64,000 bases of DNA from contig NZ_FQVI01000003.1 in the NCBI RefSeq assembly GCF_900129135.1, forward strand, positions 124,001 through 188,000, given 5' to 3'. The stretch's first letter is position 1, and every line of letters starts with the position of its first letter. The DNA comes from Lactonifactor longoviformis DSM 17459 (GTDB lineage: Bacteria > Bacillota > Clostridia > Lachnospirales > Lachnospiraceae). Made by a program: the position numbers and the translations under genes. Shown here one piece after another: positions 41,684 through 50,551 of the stretch. Below the pieces are notes generated by a model. That model saw only the letters and a program-made list of their open reading frames with translations, was not told the origin of the DNA and ran no database searches.

Positions 41684-44600
41684 ATGAAGAAGGCAAAACG
41701 AGCGATCGCCTGGATGCTTTCGGTGATTATGACTGTGGGCTGCTGCATCCCCGCAGGAGCTGCACCGAATGAAACGGAAGGCGGTACAAATCCAGCACCG
41801 CTGGCCTGGTATCCCCTCACAGAGGATGTCAGTGATTACAGCGGAAATGATTTTAACGGTGAACTTGTCGGCGGAGCGGCTGTGGGGGCAGACGGCCTGT
41901 ATCTCCCGGGGGGAGGCAAACAGCGCGACTATGTAAAACTGCCCGGAGAGATCTTCCAGGGAGAGGAAAATCTGACGATCTCTGTATGGCTGAAGAGTAA
42001 TACAGCTAAGGGAAATTATGCAGCGTTATTTTTCGGGACACCGGCAAACGCCAGCCGCGTTCCCACGAATTATTGGCTGTTCAACCCAACAAACCCGAAC
42101 AATCTCTTTAAATCTGTGTTTACGGATTCTGACAATGAGTCAAAACCATGGGAGACTGAAGCGGGGGTAGCTGCTCATGATACTTCAGTCTATCAGAATA
42201 AGTGGGTGCATTACACCACGGTACTGACGCCAGACTCAGTGGAAGGGTATGTGAACGGCAGACTGGTAGGAACCGCAGAGAAGACGAAAACAGTAGCTGA
42301 ATTCGGGGATGTGCTGGAAGCCTACATCGGGCGATCCAACTATTTGGATGACCCGGATTATTCCGGAACCTTCCAGGATCTTCGTGTCTACGGGGAAGCC
42401 TTGGATGCCCAGGGCGTGGCGGATGTCTATGAAGACACGGAAACAGTTACAGAGCCCATTATTGACAGCCTGCTGGAGGATGCCAAGAGCCAGCTGGATC
42501 TGGGTGATCTCAGTGCAGTGACGGGGAATCTGAAACTGCCGACGGAGGGCGCCAATGGAACTGCAGTTACTTGGGAGACCTCTGACCCAACCGTGATCAG
42601 TACGGCCGGAGAAGTGTTTTTGGGAGACGAGGCAAAAGATGCTGTACTCACAGCAACCCTGTCAATCGGTGAGCAGTCAGTTCAAAGGGAGTTTGCAGTA
42701 CACACTCTTCCCCAGAGTGAAGTTTCCGGGTATGTACTGGGCAAGCTGAATCTGCCCTATACTATTTCGGAACACACTGTTCTTCCGGAGTCCATTGAGG
42801 GAAGAGCTATTACCTGGTCCAGTGATAATCCGGCTATTCTTGGTGATGACGGAGTTCTTCACGGTCCGGAAGCCGGATTTGAAAAAGTAACACTCACTGC
42901 TCAGATCGATCTGGGAGCAGATGGCTTACAGTCCAAACAGTTCCAGGTACAGGTGGCAGAATCCGGAGCCTCTCTGGCGGCAGGCTACACAAGAAGCACG
43001 AGCAATAAAGAAATCGGAAAAAGCATGCATCTTGCTCTTAGTGCAGATGGGTCAGCCTACGAAGCGCTGCACAACAATATGGGGCTGCTTTTCGCCAAAA
43101 CATACAATGTGGATGCGGAAGGGGATGAATCCAAGATTCTCTCAGAACCTTACATTTTCCGTATGCCGGACGGCACCTTCGGCATCGTGGCTGTGAGAGC
43201 ACAGACTTCAGGTACAGATGCGGAGGATGCAGGAAAAGTGTTATTCTGCACATCCGAGGACTTAATTGACTACCAGGAAATCGGTATGATCGATCTGAAA
43301 ACAGAAGGGATCATCAAAGCACCTGCCTGCGAATACGATGGTGCAAATGAACAATACCGTATTACCTGGAAGGGGGAAGATGGAAACACATATAGCAATA
43401 CTATAGCGGATCTGAACAGCCTTTCCTGTGATGACACACCGAAAGAGGGAGTTGCCGCAGATAAGGCAAGTGCAGAACTTGGCATTCCTAATGCAGAATC
43501 CGGGAATGTGATTCCTGTCACAAAGGCAGAGGCAGAGCGCCTGCAGAACCGTCTTGGGGAAATCGTTAATACTGGTGTCTCCCTGAATCAGGAGCAGGTT
43601 ACCACCAGTACGGGCGAAGCCGCTGATTTATCTGGTATAAAGGCCAGCCTTACTTACAGCGACGGACAGACTTTCCAGCGTTCTGTTGACTGGGATACGA
43701 CAGATGTGAACTGGAAGCAGCCGGGTACTTATACGGTTAAGGGTACTATCCGCCAGTCCGATATGGATTTCCCGGTAATTCAGAATCGGGCAGATCCTAA
43801 TATCTTATATTACAATGGTATGTACTACTTTATTGCCACAGACGAAAACGGACAGGGCAAGCTGTATATCCGCAGCGGAAAAACGGTCAGTGAACTGAAG
43901 AATGCCCAGGATCATTTAATTCTGAACAAAACCAGCAGCGGTGATATGTCCGGAAGCCTGTGGGCACCGGAACTGCATGTGGTAAATGGGGAACTGTATA
44001 TATTCTTTGCGGCTTCTACCAATGGAGCCTGGAATGCGGTACAGTGCAGACTGATGAAGTTAAAAACACCGGATGCAGATCCCACCAACGCGGACAACTG
44101 GGAGGCGCCGGTACGGGTGGTCAGAAAAGATGGAAGTGCCCTGTACAGCGAGGGGATTACACTGGATATGACTTACATAGAGGAGAACGGTGTCTCCTAT
44201 GTAGTGTGGGCAGAGCGCCGGATTAATCCTACATGGTCTTCGAATATTATGATTGCCACGATAGATCCGGAAAAACCTTATCAGCTCACCAGCGATCCTG
44301 TAAGGCTGTGTGCCCCGGATTATGGATGGGACAGAAATACCACACCGGTGGATGAAGGACCCTTCGTAATCCGCAATAAAGAAGGACAGCTTTTTATCAC
44401 CTTCTCAGGAGCGGGAGTAAATCCTTCCTACTGTGTCGGCATGCTTACCTGTACCAATGCAGATGATATGCTGAATCCTGACAGCTGGCAGAAGAGCAAT
44501 TATCCTATTCTCCTGTCGGAATCCGTGCCCGGAGAATATGGTCCCGGCCACAACTCCTATTATGTGAATGAGGACGGCAATTATGTAAACGTATACCACG

Positions 44601-47600
44601 CCCTTCCCCAGAACAGCGGGGGAAAACGTCATACAGGCATCCGTGAAGTTTACTGGTCTGTAGACGGAACTCCGATTCTGGATATGACAGCAGATGAGGC
44701 TGTGCTTCCGGAGAACAAAGAAGTTTCTGTAGAGGTGGTTGTGGAAGGCGATCCTATCGTTGACGAAAAGGAACTGATTCTGAACTATGATTTTTCAAGC
44801 GTGGAAGGCAATATTGTCAAAGATATGTCCGGAAAAGGAAATGACGGTGAGATCAAAGGAAAAGGCGCTTCTGTTCAAAATGGAACCCTGACGCTTCCGG
44901 GAGGAGCAGCAGGAAGCAGTGCCGGGTATGTACAGCTTCCTACCGGTATGTTCGACAACCAGGATACTCTGACAATTTCCGTATGGCTGAAAAACCAGAC
45001 AGGAAAGGGAAATTATGCTGCTATGTTCTTCGGAACAACAGAAAGCCTTCCCCTTCAGTACTGGCTGCTGAACCCCTGCAATCCAGGCGGAAGAATGAAA
45101 TCCGTGGTGACCAACAGTGTGAATGCCGGTCAGCCGTATATGACAGAGTATGGATTCTCTCCAACGGATGGTAAGAATGGTGTGGACGGTCCTGTGACGG
45201 ATGATTCCTGGGGGCTCTATACAACCGTAATCCAGCCAGGATTTATTACCGCATATTTTAACGGTGAAAAAGTTGGATCTGTAAAAACAGCCAGAAATGT
45301 AAGTGATTTTGGGGAGGATCTGGCAGCTTATATCGGGCGTTCTTCCTATAATGACATGTTTTACAAAGGACAGGTGCGCAACGTAAAGGTTTCTGCAGAT
45401 ACCTGGACCCAGGATGATGTAAGCAAGGAATATGGAAAAGGCCTGGCGGAACTGGATGCACTGGCACTCCAGATGGACAAGACCACAGTTGTGGATGACA
45501 TCACGCTTATAACAGAGGGGGCATACGGTTCTACGATTGCATGGGCCTCTTCGGATGAGAATGTGATCGCTCCGGACGGAACAGTAACCCGCCCTGCCAA
45601 AGGAAAAGGCGACGCCGAGATTACCCTGACAGCAACGGTTACTAACATGGAGCAGAGTGTAACAAAAGAATTTGTCATTACAGTATTAGAAAATGATCCC
45701 TCCAAGGATCTGATGCTGAAAGCACAGGAAATTGATCTGAATACGTACTTTGTAACCTCTAATCTGAAACTTCCCGCTGACATTGACGGCATCTCTATTA
45801 CATGGAGTTCCAGCAGCGAGCTTATAAAGAAGGACGGGACGGTTACCAGACCAGAGGCAGGAAAGGGCAATCAGGAAGTTACTCTTACCGCAACTCTGAC
45901 ACAGAATCAGGCAAGTGCGAGCAGGGATTTCAAACTGGTTGTGGTAGAGAAGTACAGCTCCCTGCTCACTTATGTGACAACAGGGAATACTCAGCGTTCC
46001 GACGCATTGTTCCTGGCAGCTCTGAAGGACGGAACGTATGAGGCATTAAATAACGGGAAAGCCATTCTTTATGGAAACGGCGGCACCCAGATGGGTTCCC
46101 CAAGCCTGTTCAGAAAGGCAGACGGAACCTATGGATTGATTGCATCTGTCAATAACGACAGCAGTTCCGTACTGCTCTATGAATCCGAGGATCTGATAAG
46201 CTTTACCAATGAGAAGCAGGCAGAACTGGCGCCCGGCAAAAAGGTGAAGAATCCGGTGTGTATCTACGATGGATCTACAGAAACTTATAAGATCTACTGG
46301 GATGGAAATGACGGAAAATCCTATGTGACAGGTACCAAAGACTTTACTGTATTTGGTGAGACAAAAGAAGCGGCTAAGCCGGACAGCTTATTCGGAATCA
46401 CGCAGACTCTGCCGGGGAATGCAGTAAAAGAGGAGTCTAATGCTTTCGAAGTAACAAAGGCAGAATACGATGCAGTGACAAACAAATACAGCAGAATTAA
46501 GAATACCGGAATCAGTTCTGTGGATGGGGTGACGGTAGAGAAAGGCGGAGAGATTGAACTGCCCTCTAAGGTAACTGCTTCTTACAGTGACGGATCCTCC
46601 AAGGATATGGCTGTTGAATGGGATACCGACGGTGTAAACCTGAATATACCCGGTACTTATGAGGTGACAGGAGAAGTAGCCCAGACAGAATACTTCAATC
46701 CTCTGATTGAGGAGCGCGCCGATCCTTGTGTTACTTACGATGAAGAAAATGACTGCTACTATTTCACAGCTTCTTATCCAACCCGAAAGGTGAACGATCC
46801 GGAAGGATATGACAGGATTGTGCTGAGAACAGCAAAGACCATCAATGGATTAAAGGATGCGGAAGAGATCGTCATCTGGGATGAAAAAGATCATCCTCAG
46901 GGAAGGTACATCTGGGCGCCGGAGATTCATAAGATTGGGGATACCTGGTGTGTGCTGTTTACCGCAAGCCTGGTAGAGAATAATGTGTGGAATTTGAAGC
47001 CGCATATTATAACCTGTGAAGGCACAGCGGAAGGCGGAGTGATGAACCCTGACAACTGGGGGGAAGCGCAGAGAGTGGATCTGGTAGAAGGAGATCTGGA
47101 TTATCAGGGGTTGTCTATTGATATGACATACTTTGAGGCAAACGGACAGAGCTACTATGCATGGTCCGAGAAACCGGGTTCTGCCAATATTTATATTGCT
47201 ACAGTAGATCCTTCCAATCCCAGCAAGCTAACCAGCAAAAAAGTTATGCTTTCCTCACCTGACTTCGCATGGGAATGGAACGCCGGACAGTATATTAATG
47301 AAGGACCGGCGGTTATACAAAATGACGGTAAGGTTTACCTCTGCTTCTCAGGCGCTACGGTGGATGATAAGTACTGCGTAGGTATGTTATCCGCTGATGC
47401 AGGGGCAGATCTTCTGGATCAGGAGAGCTGGACCAAGAATCCATATCCGATCTTTACAACAACAGACTGTGAAGTGTTTGGCAATGATGAACTGGGCAAT
47501 ACACAGGTAGGACCCGGCCACAATTCCTTTACCGTGGATCAGGCTGGAAATCCTGTCATCGTTTATCATGCCCGTACCAAAGGACAAAAATTAGGCCCTG

Positions 47601-48667
47601 GAGACGGCGGATTAGATGATCCGGGACGTCATGCAAGAGCAAAATCAGTTAACTTCGCGGCAGACGGGACACCGGTACTCTATATGACAGCAGAGGAAGA
47701 GCTTGCACCAGAAAACCGTACCATTACCACAACGGTAACGGTAAGCGGTGACGTGGAGGAACCGGTAGAAATCAAGATAACACCTGCAGAAGCAGTGATA
47801 CCCGCAGAGAGCAGTCTGCCTCTGACCGCGGCAGGCAGCTATGAAGGGGAACTCACATGGAGATCCTCAAACACCAGAATTGCTGTAGTGGATCAGAACG
47901 GTGTGGTTACCGGTGTGAGAGTAGGAACTGCAACTGTCACAGCAGAGGACAGCAAGGGAAATCAGGGTACTGCAAAGATTACCGTGACGAAAAAGCTGCA
48001 GCCTCACTGGGTGGCAGAGAATGGCAAGTGGAAATACAGCAACGGTGACGGCACATATGCTGAGAACTGCTGGAGACAGATCCGTGGCCAGTGGTATCAT
48101 TTTAATGAAGACGGATATATGCAGACCGGCTGGATTCTGGACGGAGGCCAGTGGTATTATCTTAACCGGGATGGTATCATGGAAACTGGCTGGATTCTGG
48201 ACGGAGGCCAATGGTATTATCTGAGAGACAACGGTGTGATGGCAACAGGCTGGCTGTCAGAAGGAAAAACCTGGTACTATCTGAAGGCCAACGGAGCCAT
48301 GGCGACAGGCTGGCTGCTGGATGGAAAGACCTGGTACTATCTGAAAGCCAGCGGAGCCATGGCGACGGGCTGGCTGTTAGATGGAAAGACCTGGTACTAT
48401 CTGAAGAGCAGCGGAGCCATGGCGACAGGCTGGCTGCTGGACGGAAAAACCTGGTATTACCTGAAAGGTAATGGAGCCATGGCGACAGGCTGGCTGCTGG
48501 ACGGAAAGACCTGGTACTATCTGAAGAGCAGCGGAGCTATGGCGACAGGCTGGATTCAGGTCAGCGGAAAGTGGTATTACTTAAAGGATAACGGAGCAAT
48601 GGCTTCAAATACCTGGATTGGCAAGTATTATGTGAATGGTTCAGGCGTATGGACTAAGACAAGATAG
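41684..48667 (+). CDS. Giant secreted GH43 arabinanase-like protein with internal duplication and choline-binding repeats
   Basis: A 2327-residue exported protein for plant arabinan or related pectin side chains. The signal peptide ends near GCCIPAGA (residue ~28). Module 1: LamG-like domain (~35-245), two atrophied bacterial Ig domains (~260-430), a beta-propeller-like segment (~430-615), a Big_4-type Ig domain (~640-690) and a GH43 domain (~700-1020) with RADPN and WAPELH. Module 2 repeats this order: LamG (~1030-1250), two Ig domains (~1255-1425), propeller-like part, Big_4, and GH43 (~1675-2010) with RADPC and WAPEIH. Then a Big_2 domain (~2025-2105) and about ten ~20-residue choline-binding (GW/YY) repeats (~2107-2327). 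Each GH43 has the catalytic-type Asp and Glu. AAAGGAGG precedes the ATG. No carbohydrate transporter is adjacent apart from the sugar ABC operon ~2 kb downstream. Confidence 0.9.
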   Translation: MKKAKRAIAWMLSVIMTVGCCIPAGAAPNETEGGTNPAPLAWYPLTEDVSDYSGNDFNGELVGGAAVGADGLYLPGGGKQRDYVKLPGEIFQGEENLTISVWLKSNTAKGNYAALFFGTPANASRVPTNYWLFNPTNPNNLFKSVFTDSDNESKPWETEAGVAAHDTSVYQNKWVHYTTVLTPDSVEGYVNGRLVGTAEKTKTVAEFGDVLEAYIGRSNYLDDPDYSGTFQDLRVYGEALDAQGVADVYEDTETVTEPIIDSLLEDAKSQLDLGDLSAVTGNLKLPTEGANGTAVTWETSDPTVISTAGEVFLGDEAKDAVLTATLSIGEQSVQREFAVHTLPQSEVSGYVLGKLNLPYTISEHTVLPESIEGRAITWSSDNPAILGDDGVLHGPEAGFEKVTLTAQIDLGADGLQSKQFQVQVAESGASLAAGYTRSTSNKEIGKSMHLALSADGSAYEALHNNMGLLFAKTYNVDAEGDESKILSEPYIFRMPDGTFGIVAVRAQTSGTDAEDAGKVLFCTSEDLIDYQEIGMIDLKTEGIIKAPACEYDGANEQYRITWKGEDGNTYSNTIADLNSLSCDDTPKEGVAADKASAELGIPNAESGNVIPVTKAEAERLQNRLGEIVNTGVSLNQEQVTTSTGEAADLSGIKASLTYSDGQTFQRSVDWDTTDVNWKQPGTYTVKGTIRQSDMDFPVIQNRADPNILYYNGMYYFIATDENGQGKLYIRSGKTVSELKNAQDHLILNKTSSGDMSGSLWAPELHVVNGELYIFFAASTNGAWNAVQCRLMKLKTPDADPTNADNWEAPVRVVRKDGSALYSEGITLDMTYIEENGVSYVVWAERRINPTWSSNIMIATIDPEKPYQLTSDPVRLCAPDYGWDRNTTPVDEGPFVIRNKEGQLFITFSGAGVNPSYCVGMLTCTNADDMLNPDSWQKSNYPILLSESVPGEYGPGHNSYYVNEDGNYVNVYHALPQNSGGKRHTGIREVYWSVDGTPILDMTADEAVLPENKEVSVEVVVEGDPIVDEKELILNYDFSSVEGNIVKDMSGKGNDGEIKGKGASVQNGTLTLPGGAAGSSAGYVQLPTGMFDNQDTLTISVWLKNQTGKGNYAAMFFGTTESLPLQYWLLNPCNPGGRMKSVVTNSVNAGQPYMTEYGFSPTDGKNGVDGPVTDDSWGLYTTVIQPGFITAYFNGEKVGSVKTARNVSDFGEDLAAYIGRSSYNDMFYKGQVRNVKVSADTWTQDDVSKEYGKGLAELDALALQMDKTTVVDDITLITEGAYGSTIAWASSDENVIAPDGTVTRPAKGKGDAEITLTATVTNMEQSVTKEFVITVLENDPSKDLMLKAQEIDLNTYFVTSNLKLPADIDGISITWSSSSELIKKDGTVTRPEAGKGNQEVTLTATLTQNQASASRDFKLVVVEKYSSLLTYVTTGNTQRSDALFLAALKDGTYEALNNGKAILYGNGGTQMGSPSLFRKADGTYGLIASVNNDSSSVLLYESEDLISFTNEKQAELAPGKKVKNPVCIYDGSTETYKIYWDGNDGKSYVTGTKDFTVFGETKEAAKPDSLFGITQTLPGNAVKEESNAFEVTKAEYDAVTNKYSRIKNTGISSVDGVTVEKGGEIELPSKVTASYSDGSSKDMAVEWDTDGVNLNIPGTYEVTGEVAQTEYFNPLIEERADPCVTYDEENDCYYFTASYPTRKVNDPEGYDRIVLRTAKTINGLKDAEEIVIWDEKDHPQGRYIWAPEIHKIGDTWCVLFTASLVENNVWNLKPHIITCEGTAEGGVMNPDNWGEAQRVDLVEGDLDYQGLSIDMTYFEANGQSYYAWSEKPGSANIYIATVDPSNPSKLTSKKVMLSSPDFAWEWNAGQYINEGPAVIQNDGKVYLCFSGATVDDKYCVGMLSADAGADLLDQESWTKNPYPIFTTTDCEVFGNDELGNTQVGPGHNSFTVDQAGNPVIVYHARTKGQKLGPGDGGLDDPGRHARAKSVNFAADGTPVLYMTAEEELAPENRTITTTVTVSGDVEEPVEIKITPAEAVIPAESSLPLTAAGSYEGELTWRSSNTRIAVVDQNGVVTGVRVGTATVTAEDSKGNQGTAKITVTKKLQPHWVAENGKWKYSNGDGTYAENCWRQIRGQWYHFNEDGYMQTGWILDGGQWYYLNRDGIMETGWILDGGQWYYLRDNGVMATGWLSEGKTWYYLKANGAMATGWLLDGKTWYYLKASGAMATGWLLDGKTWYYLKSSGAMATGWLLDGKTWYYLKGNGAMATGWLLDGKTWYYLKSSGAMATGWIQVSGKWYYLKDNGAMASNTWIGKYYVNGSGVWTKTR
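48121..48600 (+). repeat. Tandem 60-bp repeats encoding the choline-binding domain
   Basis: Eight 60-bp units in exact register, each encoding TGWLLDGKTWYYLKxxGAMA or a variant. The four or five central units are nearly identical in DNA, so the array probably changes length by recombination or slippage. No spacer structure, so it is not CRISPR. Confidence 0.93.
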
Positions 48668-48688
48668 TATAGCTGCATTATGCAGAAG

Positions 48689-48745
48689 AAATTCCCCCAT
48701 AGGGCAGGCAGGCGCCTGCTGTATGGGGGAATTTGTATACTTTTT
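48689..48745 (+). terminator. Terminator after the giant arabinanase-like gene
   Basis: AAATTCCCCCATA (48689-48701) pairs with its complement (48722-48734); an inner GCAGGC/GCCTGC stem extends it. CTTTTT follows after six bases. Confidence 0.75.
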
Positions 48746-48746
48746 A

Positions 48747-48789
48747 ACCCCCGGGGAGGCTTGAGAAACATCTTGCAGTGTAGTATTCT
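48747..48789 (+). promoter_or_regulatory. CsoR-family gene promoter carrying the shared element (site 2)
   Basis: Element ACCCCCGGGGAGGCTTGAG (48747-48765); -35 TTGAGA (48761-48766), a 17-bp spacer, -10 TATTCT (48784-48789). It lies upstream of the regulator that I propose binds it, which would give autoregulation. Confidence 0.72.
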
Positions 48790-48885
48790 TAAACCAGCCA
48801 AGATAAAAGATAGAAAATAGAATTCACTGGCGGGGGCCATGGGGCGATGGCACCCCGCTGCCTCCACCAAAAAGGATGAGTACAC

Positions 48886-49170
48886 ATGGAAGACAGAAAA
48901 GAGGATAAGATTACAGTATATGACAAAGCCATCGTTCATCGGTTATCCAAGGTCATCGGCCATATGAAGTCTATACGAACTATGGTTGAGACCCAGAGAG
49001 ACTGCAGTGAGGTCCTGATCCAGCTTTCTGCAGTAAAGTCAGCAGTGAATAATACCGGCAAGGAAGTCTTAAAAACCTATATCACGCAGAGTGTGAGGGA
49101 TGCTGTTGACGGAGAGGAACGGGAGTCCATCCATAAATTGAATAAATCAATAGATAGTTTTATGAAGTAG
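48886..49170 (+). CDS. CsoR/RcnR-family (DUF156) repressor lacking canonical metal ligands
   Basis: An all-helical DNA-binding protein of 94 residues. The family core is visible: HRLSKVIGHMKSIRTMVETQRDC with Cys40, then QLSAVKSAVNNTGKEVL. In copper sensors of the family the Cys-His-Cys site continues with His and Cys in the third helix; here the aligned places are Tyr65 and Ser69, so only Cys40 is left. It also lacks the second Cys used by persulfide-sensing CstR. It may sense another metal, formaldehyde-like compounds or an organic ligand, or use other residues (His18, His26). The promoter has the CCC/GGG element also found at both methyltransferase-ABC operons and the FmdE gene, so it is the best candidate regulator. 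The start ATG has a weak AAAAGGATG-type site. Confidence 0.85.
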   Translation: MEDRKEDKITVYDKAIVHRLSKVIGHMKSIRTMVETQRDCSEVLIQLSAVKSAVNNTGKEVLKTYITQSVRDAVDGEERESIHKLNKSIDSFMK

Positions 49171-49196
49171 AAGGAAATGCATAACTATTATAAAAA

Positions 49197-49241
49197 GATG
49201 CTTTGGAGCAAGGATATACTTGTTCTATAGCATCCTTTTTT
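49197..49241 (+). terminator. Terminator after the CsoR-family gene
   Basis: GATGCT (49197-49202) pairs with AGCATC (49229-49234); an inner CAAG/CTTG stem helps; six to seven T follow. Confidence 0.75.
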
Positions 49242-49382
49242 ATGTGAGACGAAACTGTGTTTCATTCATTAGTGAAAAAAATATACAATCAAGATCAAGG
49301 CATATGTAATATGTTTTCAATGAATTCCAGTTAATACCAGTGATAATTGGAAAATCCTTTGTAAAACTGCACAAAAAAATAA

Positions 49383-49459
49383 TTTCAACTTGAAAACTAT
49401 TTACAAAATAAAATAAAACTATTGAAAAATATTTTCATTTGTGATATAGTCTTTATAAA
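49383..49459 (+). promoter_or_regulatory. Promoter and two palindromic operator candidates of the phosphotriesterase/sugar ABC operon
   Basis: TTTCAA-C-TTGAAA (49383-49395) and TGAAAA-ATA-TTTTCA (49423-49437) are perfect palindromes. The second overlaps a -35-like TTTTCA (49432-49437), followed by a 16-bp spacer and TATAAA (49454-49459). The region is very AT-rich. A LacI- or similar-type repressor could bind; no regulator gene is adjacent. The rest of 49171-49552 holds the preceding terminator only. Confidence 0.55.
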
Positions 49460-49552
49460 TAAAAACGAAGTTAAAGTAAGGTAATAGTAAGGCTTAGAGA
49501 TGTCACTGTTTGTACTTCTGAACAAAAGCAAAATTCCACGGGAGGGATAATA

Positions 49553-50503
49553 ATGAGCGTAATAGAAACCGTGACCGGACAGTCAGATGTCAGAGATGCA
49601 GGGCACTGTCAGCCCCATGAGCATGTATACATCACGCAGACCCCGGCACTGCTTACGAATCCGGAACTGCGGCTCAACAATCTGGCCGCGTCCATAAAGG
49701 AGCTAAAGCTTTATAAGGAGGCGGGAGGGAACACTTTAGTAGATGCAAACCCACTTGCCACGGGAAGGGATGCCCTTGCTCTGAAAACAGCCTCAGAGGT
49801 TTCCGGCGTACAGATTATTGCGTGTACGGGTTATCATATCCCTGTGTTTTATACAAAGGACCACTGGATATGGGACACGCCGGAAGAAAAGCTAGAGGAG
49901 ATGTTCGTAAGGGAATTAACGGAGGGAATGTTTCTGGGCGGTTGCTATGGCTGGCCTTCTTATCAGACAGATATTAAAGCCGGCCTTGTAAAGGCAATGC
50001 TGACGCAGGAAGGGGTAAGCGGAAGAACCAGAGTCCTCCTGGGTGCTGCAGGGCGCGCAGCAGCAAGAACGGGAACTTCCCTTATGCTCCACACAGAGTA
50101 TGGGAAAGGCGCCCTGGAAGCAGTACAGTATTTGACTGAGCTGGGACTTGCACCGGAACGGATTCTTATATGCCATGTGGACAGGCAGGTAAAGGATCTG
50201 GACATACATGAGAAGATAGCTTCAACAGGAGTATTTATGGAATATGATACCATAACTCTATTCGAATTTCATGATAACGAATCGGAAATCCGGATGCTTC
50301 AGCACATGGCCGGCAAAGGCTTTTTGGATCAGATATTAATTTCAACAGATCCAACTGCAGATCGGCTGAAATCATACGGCGGCAGATGCGGAATGGATTA
50401 TATCCTAAAGACATTTATTCCCAGATTAAAAGAATGTGGCTTTACAGAGGGGGAAATATGCCGGATTACACGGGAAAATCCGGGGAGAGCCCTTGGAAAA
50501 TAA
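49553..50503 (+). CDS. Phosphotriesterase-family metal-dependent hydrolase
   Basis: A TIM-barrel hydrolase of the PTE/PLL group (lactonases and phosphotriesterases in the cytosol). The first metal ligands are in CQPHEHVYI (His22, His24); a Lys in KAGLVKAML is at the usual bridging-carbamate site; further ligands are His in SLMLHTEY and ICHVD, and Asp in LISTDPTADR. At 316 residues it is a usual length. GGAGGG precedes the ATG. It is followed by a sugar-type binding protein, ATPase and permease, so the four probably form one unit for uptake and opening of a sugar lactone or phosphorylated sugar. The substrate is unknown. Confidence 0.88.
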   Translation: MSVIETVTGQSDVRDAGHCQPHEHVYITQTPALLTNPELRLNNLAASIKELKLYKEAGGNTLVDANPLATGRDALALKTASEVSGVQIIACTGYHIPVFYTKDHWIWDTPEEKLEEMFVRELTEGMFLGGCYGWPSYQTDIKAGLVKAMLTQEGVSGRTRVLLGAAGRAAARTGTSLMLHTEYGKGALEAVQYLTELGLAPERILICHVDRQVKDLDIHEKIASTGVFMEYDTITLFEFHDNESEIRMLQHMAGKGFLDQILISTDPTADRLKSYGGRCGMDYILKTFIPRLKECGFTEGEICRITRENPGRALGK

Positions 50504-50551
50504 CGAGTTAACTTAGTATTAACTAATTAAAAAGTATATGGAGGAAAAGCT

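Noticed and set aside
48121-48600. Regular 60-bp repeats that look at first like a CRISPR-type array
   Set aside because: There are no unique spacers, the units are continuous and they encode choline-binding repeats in frame.
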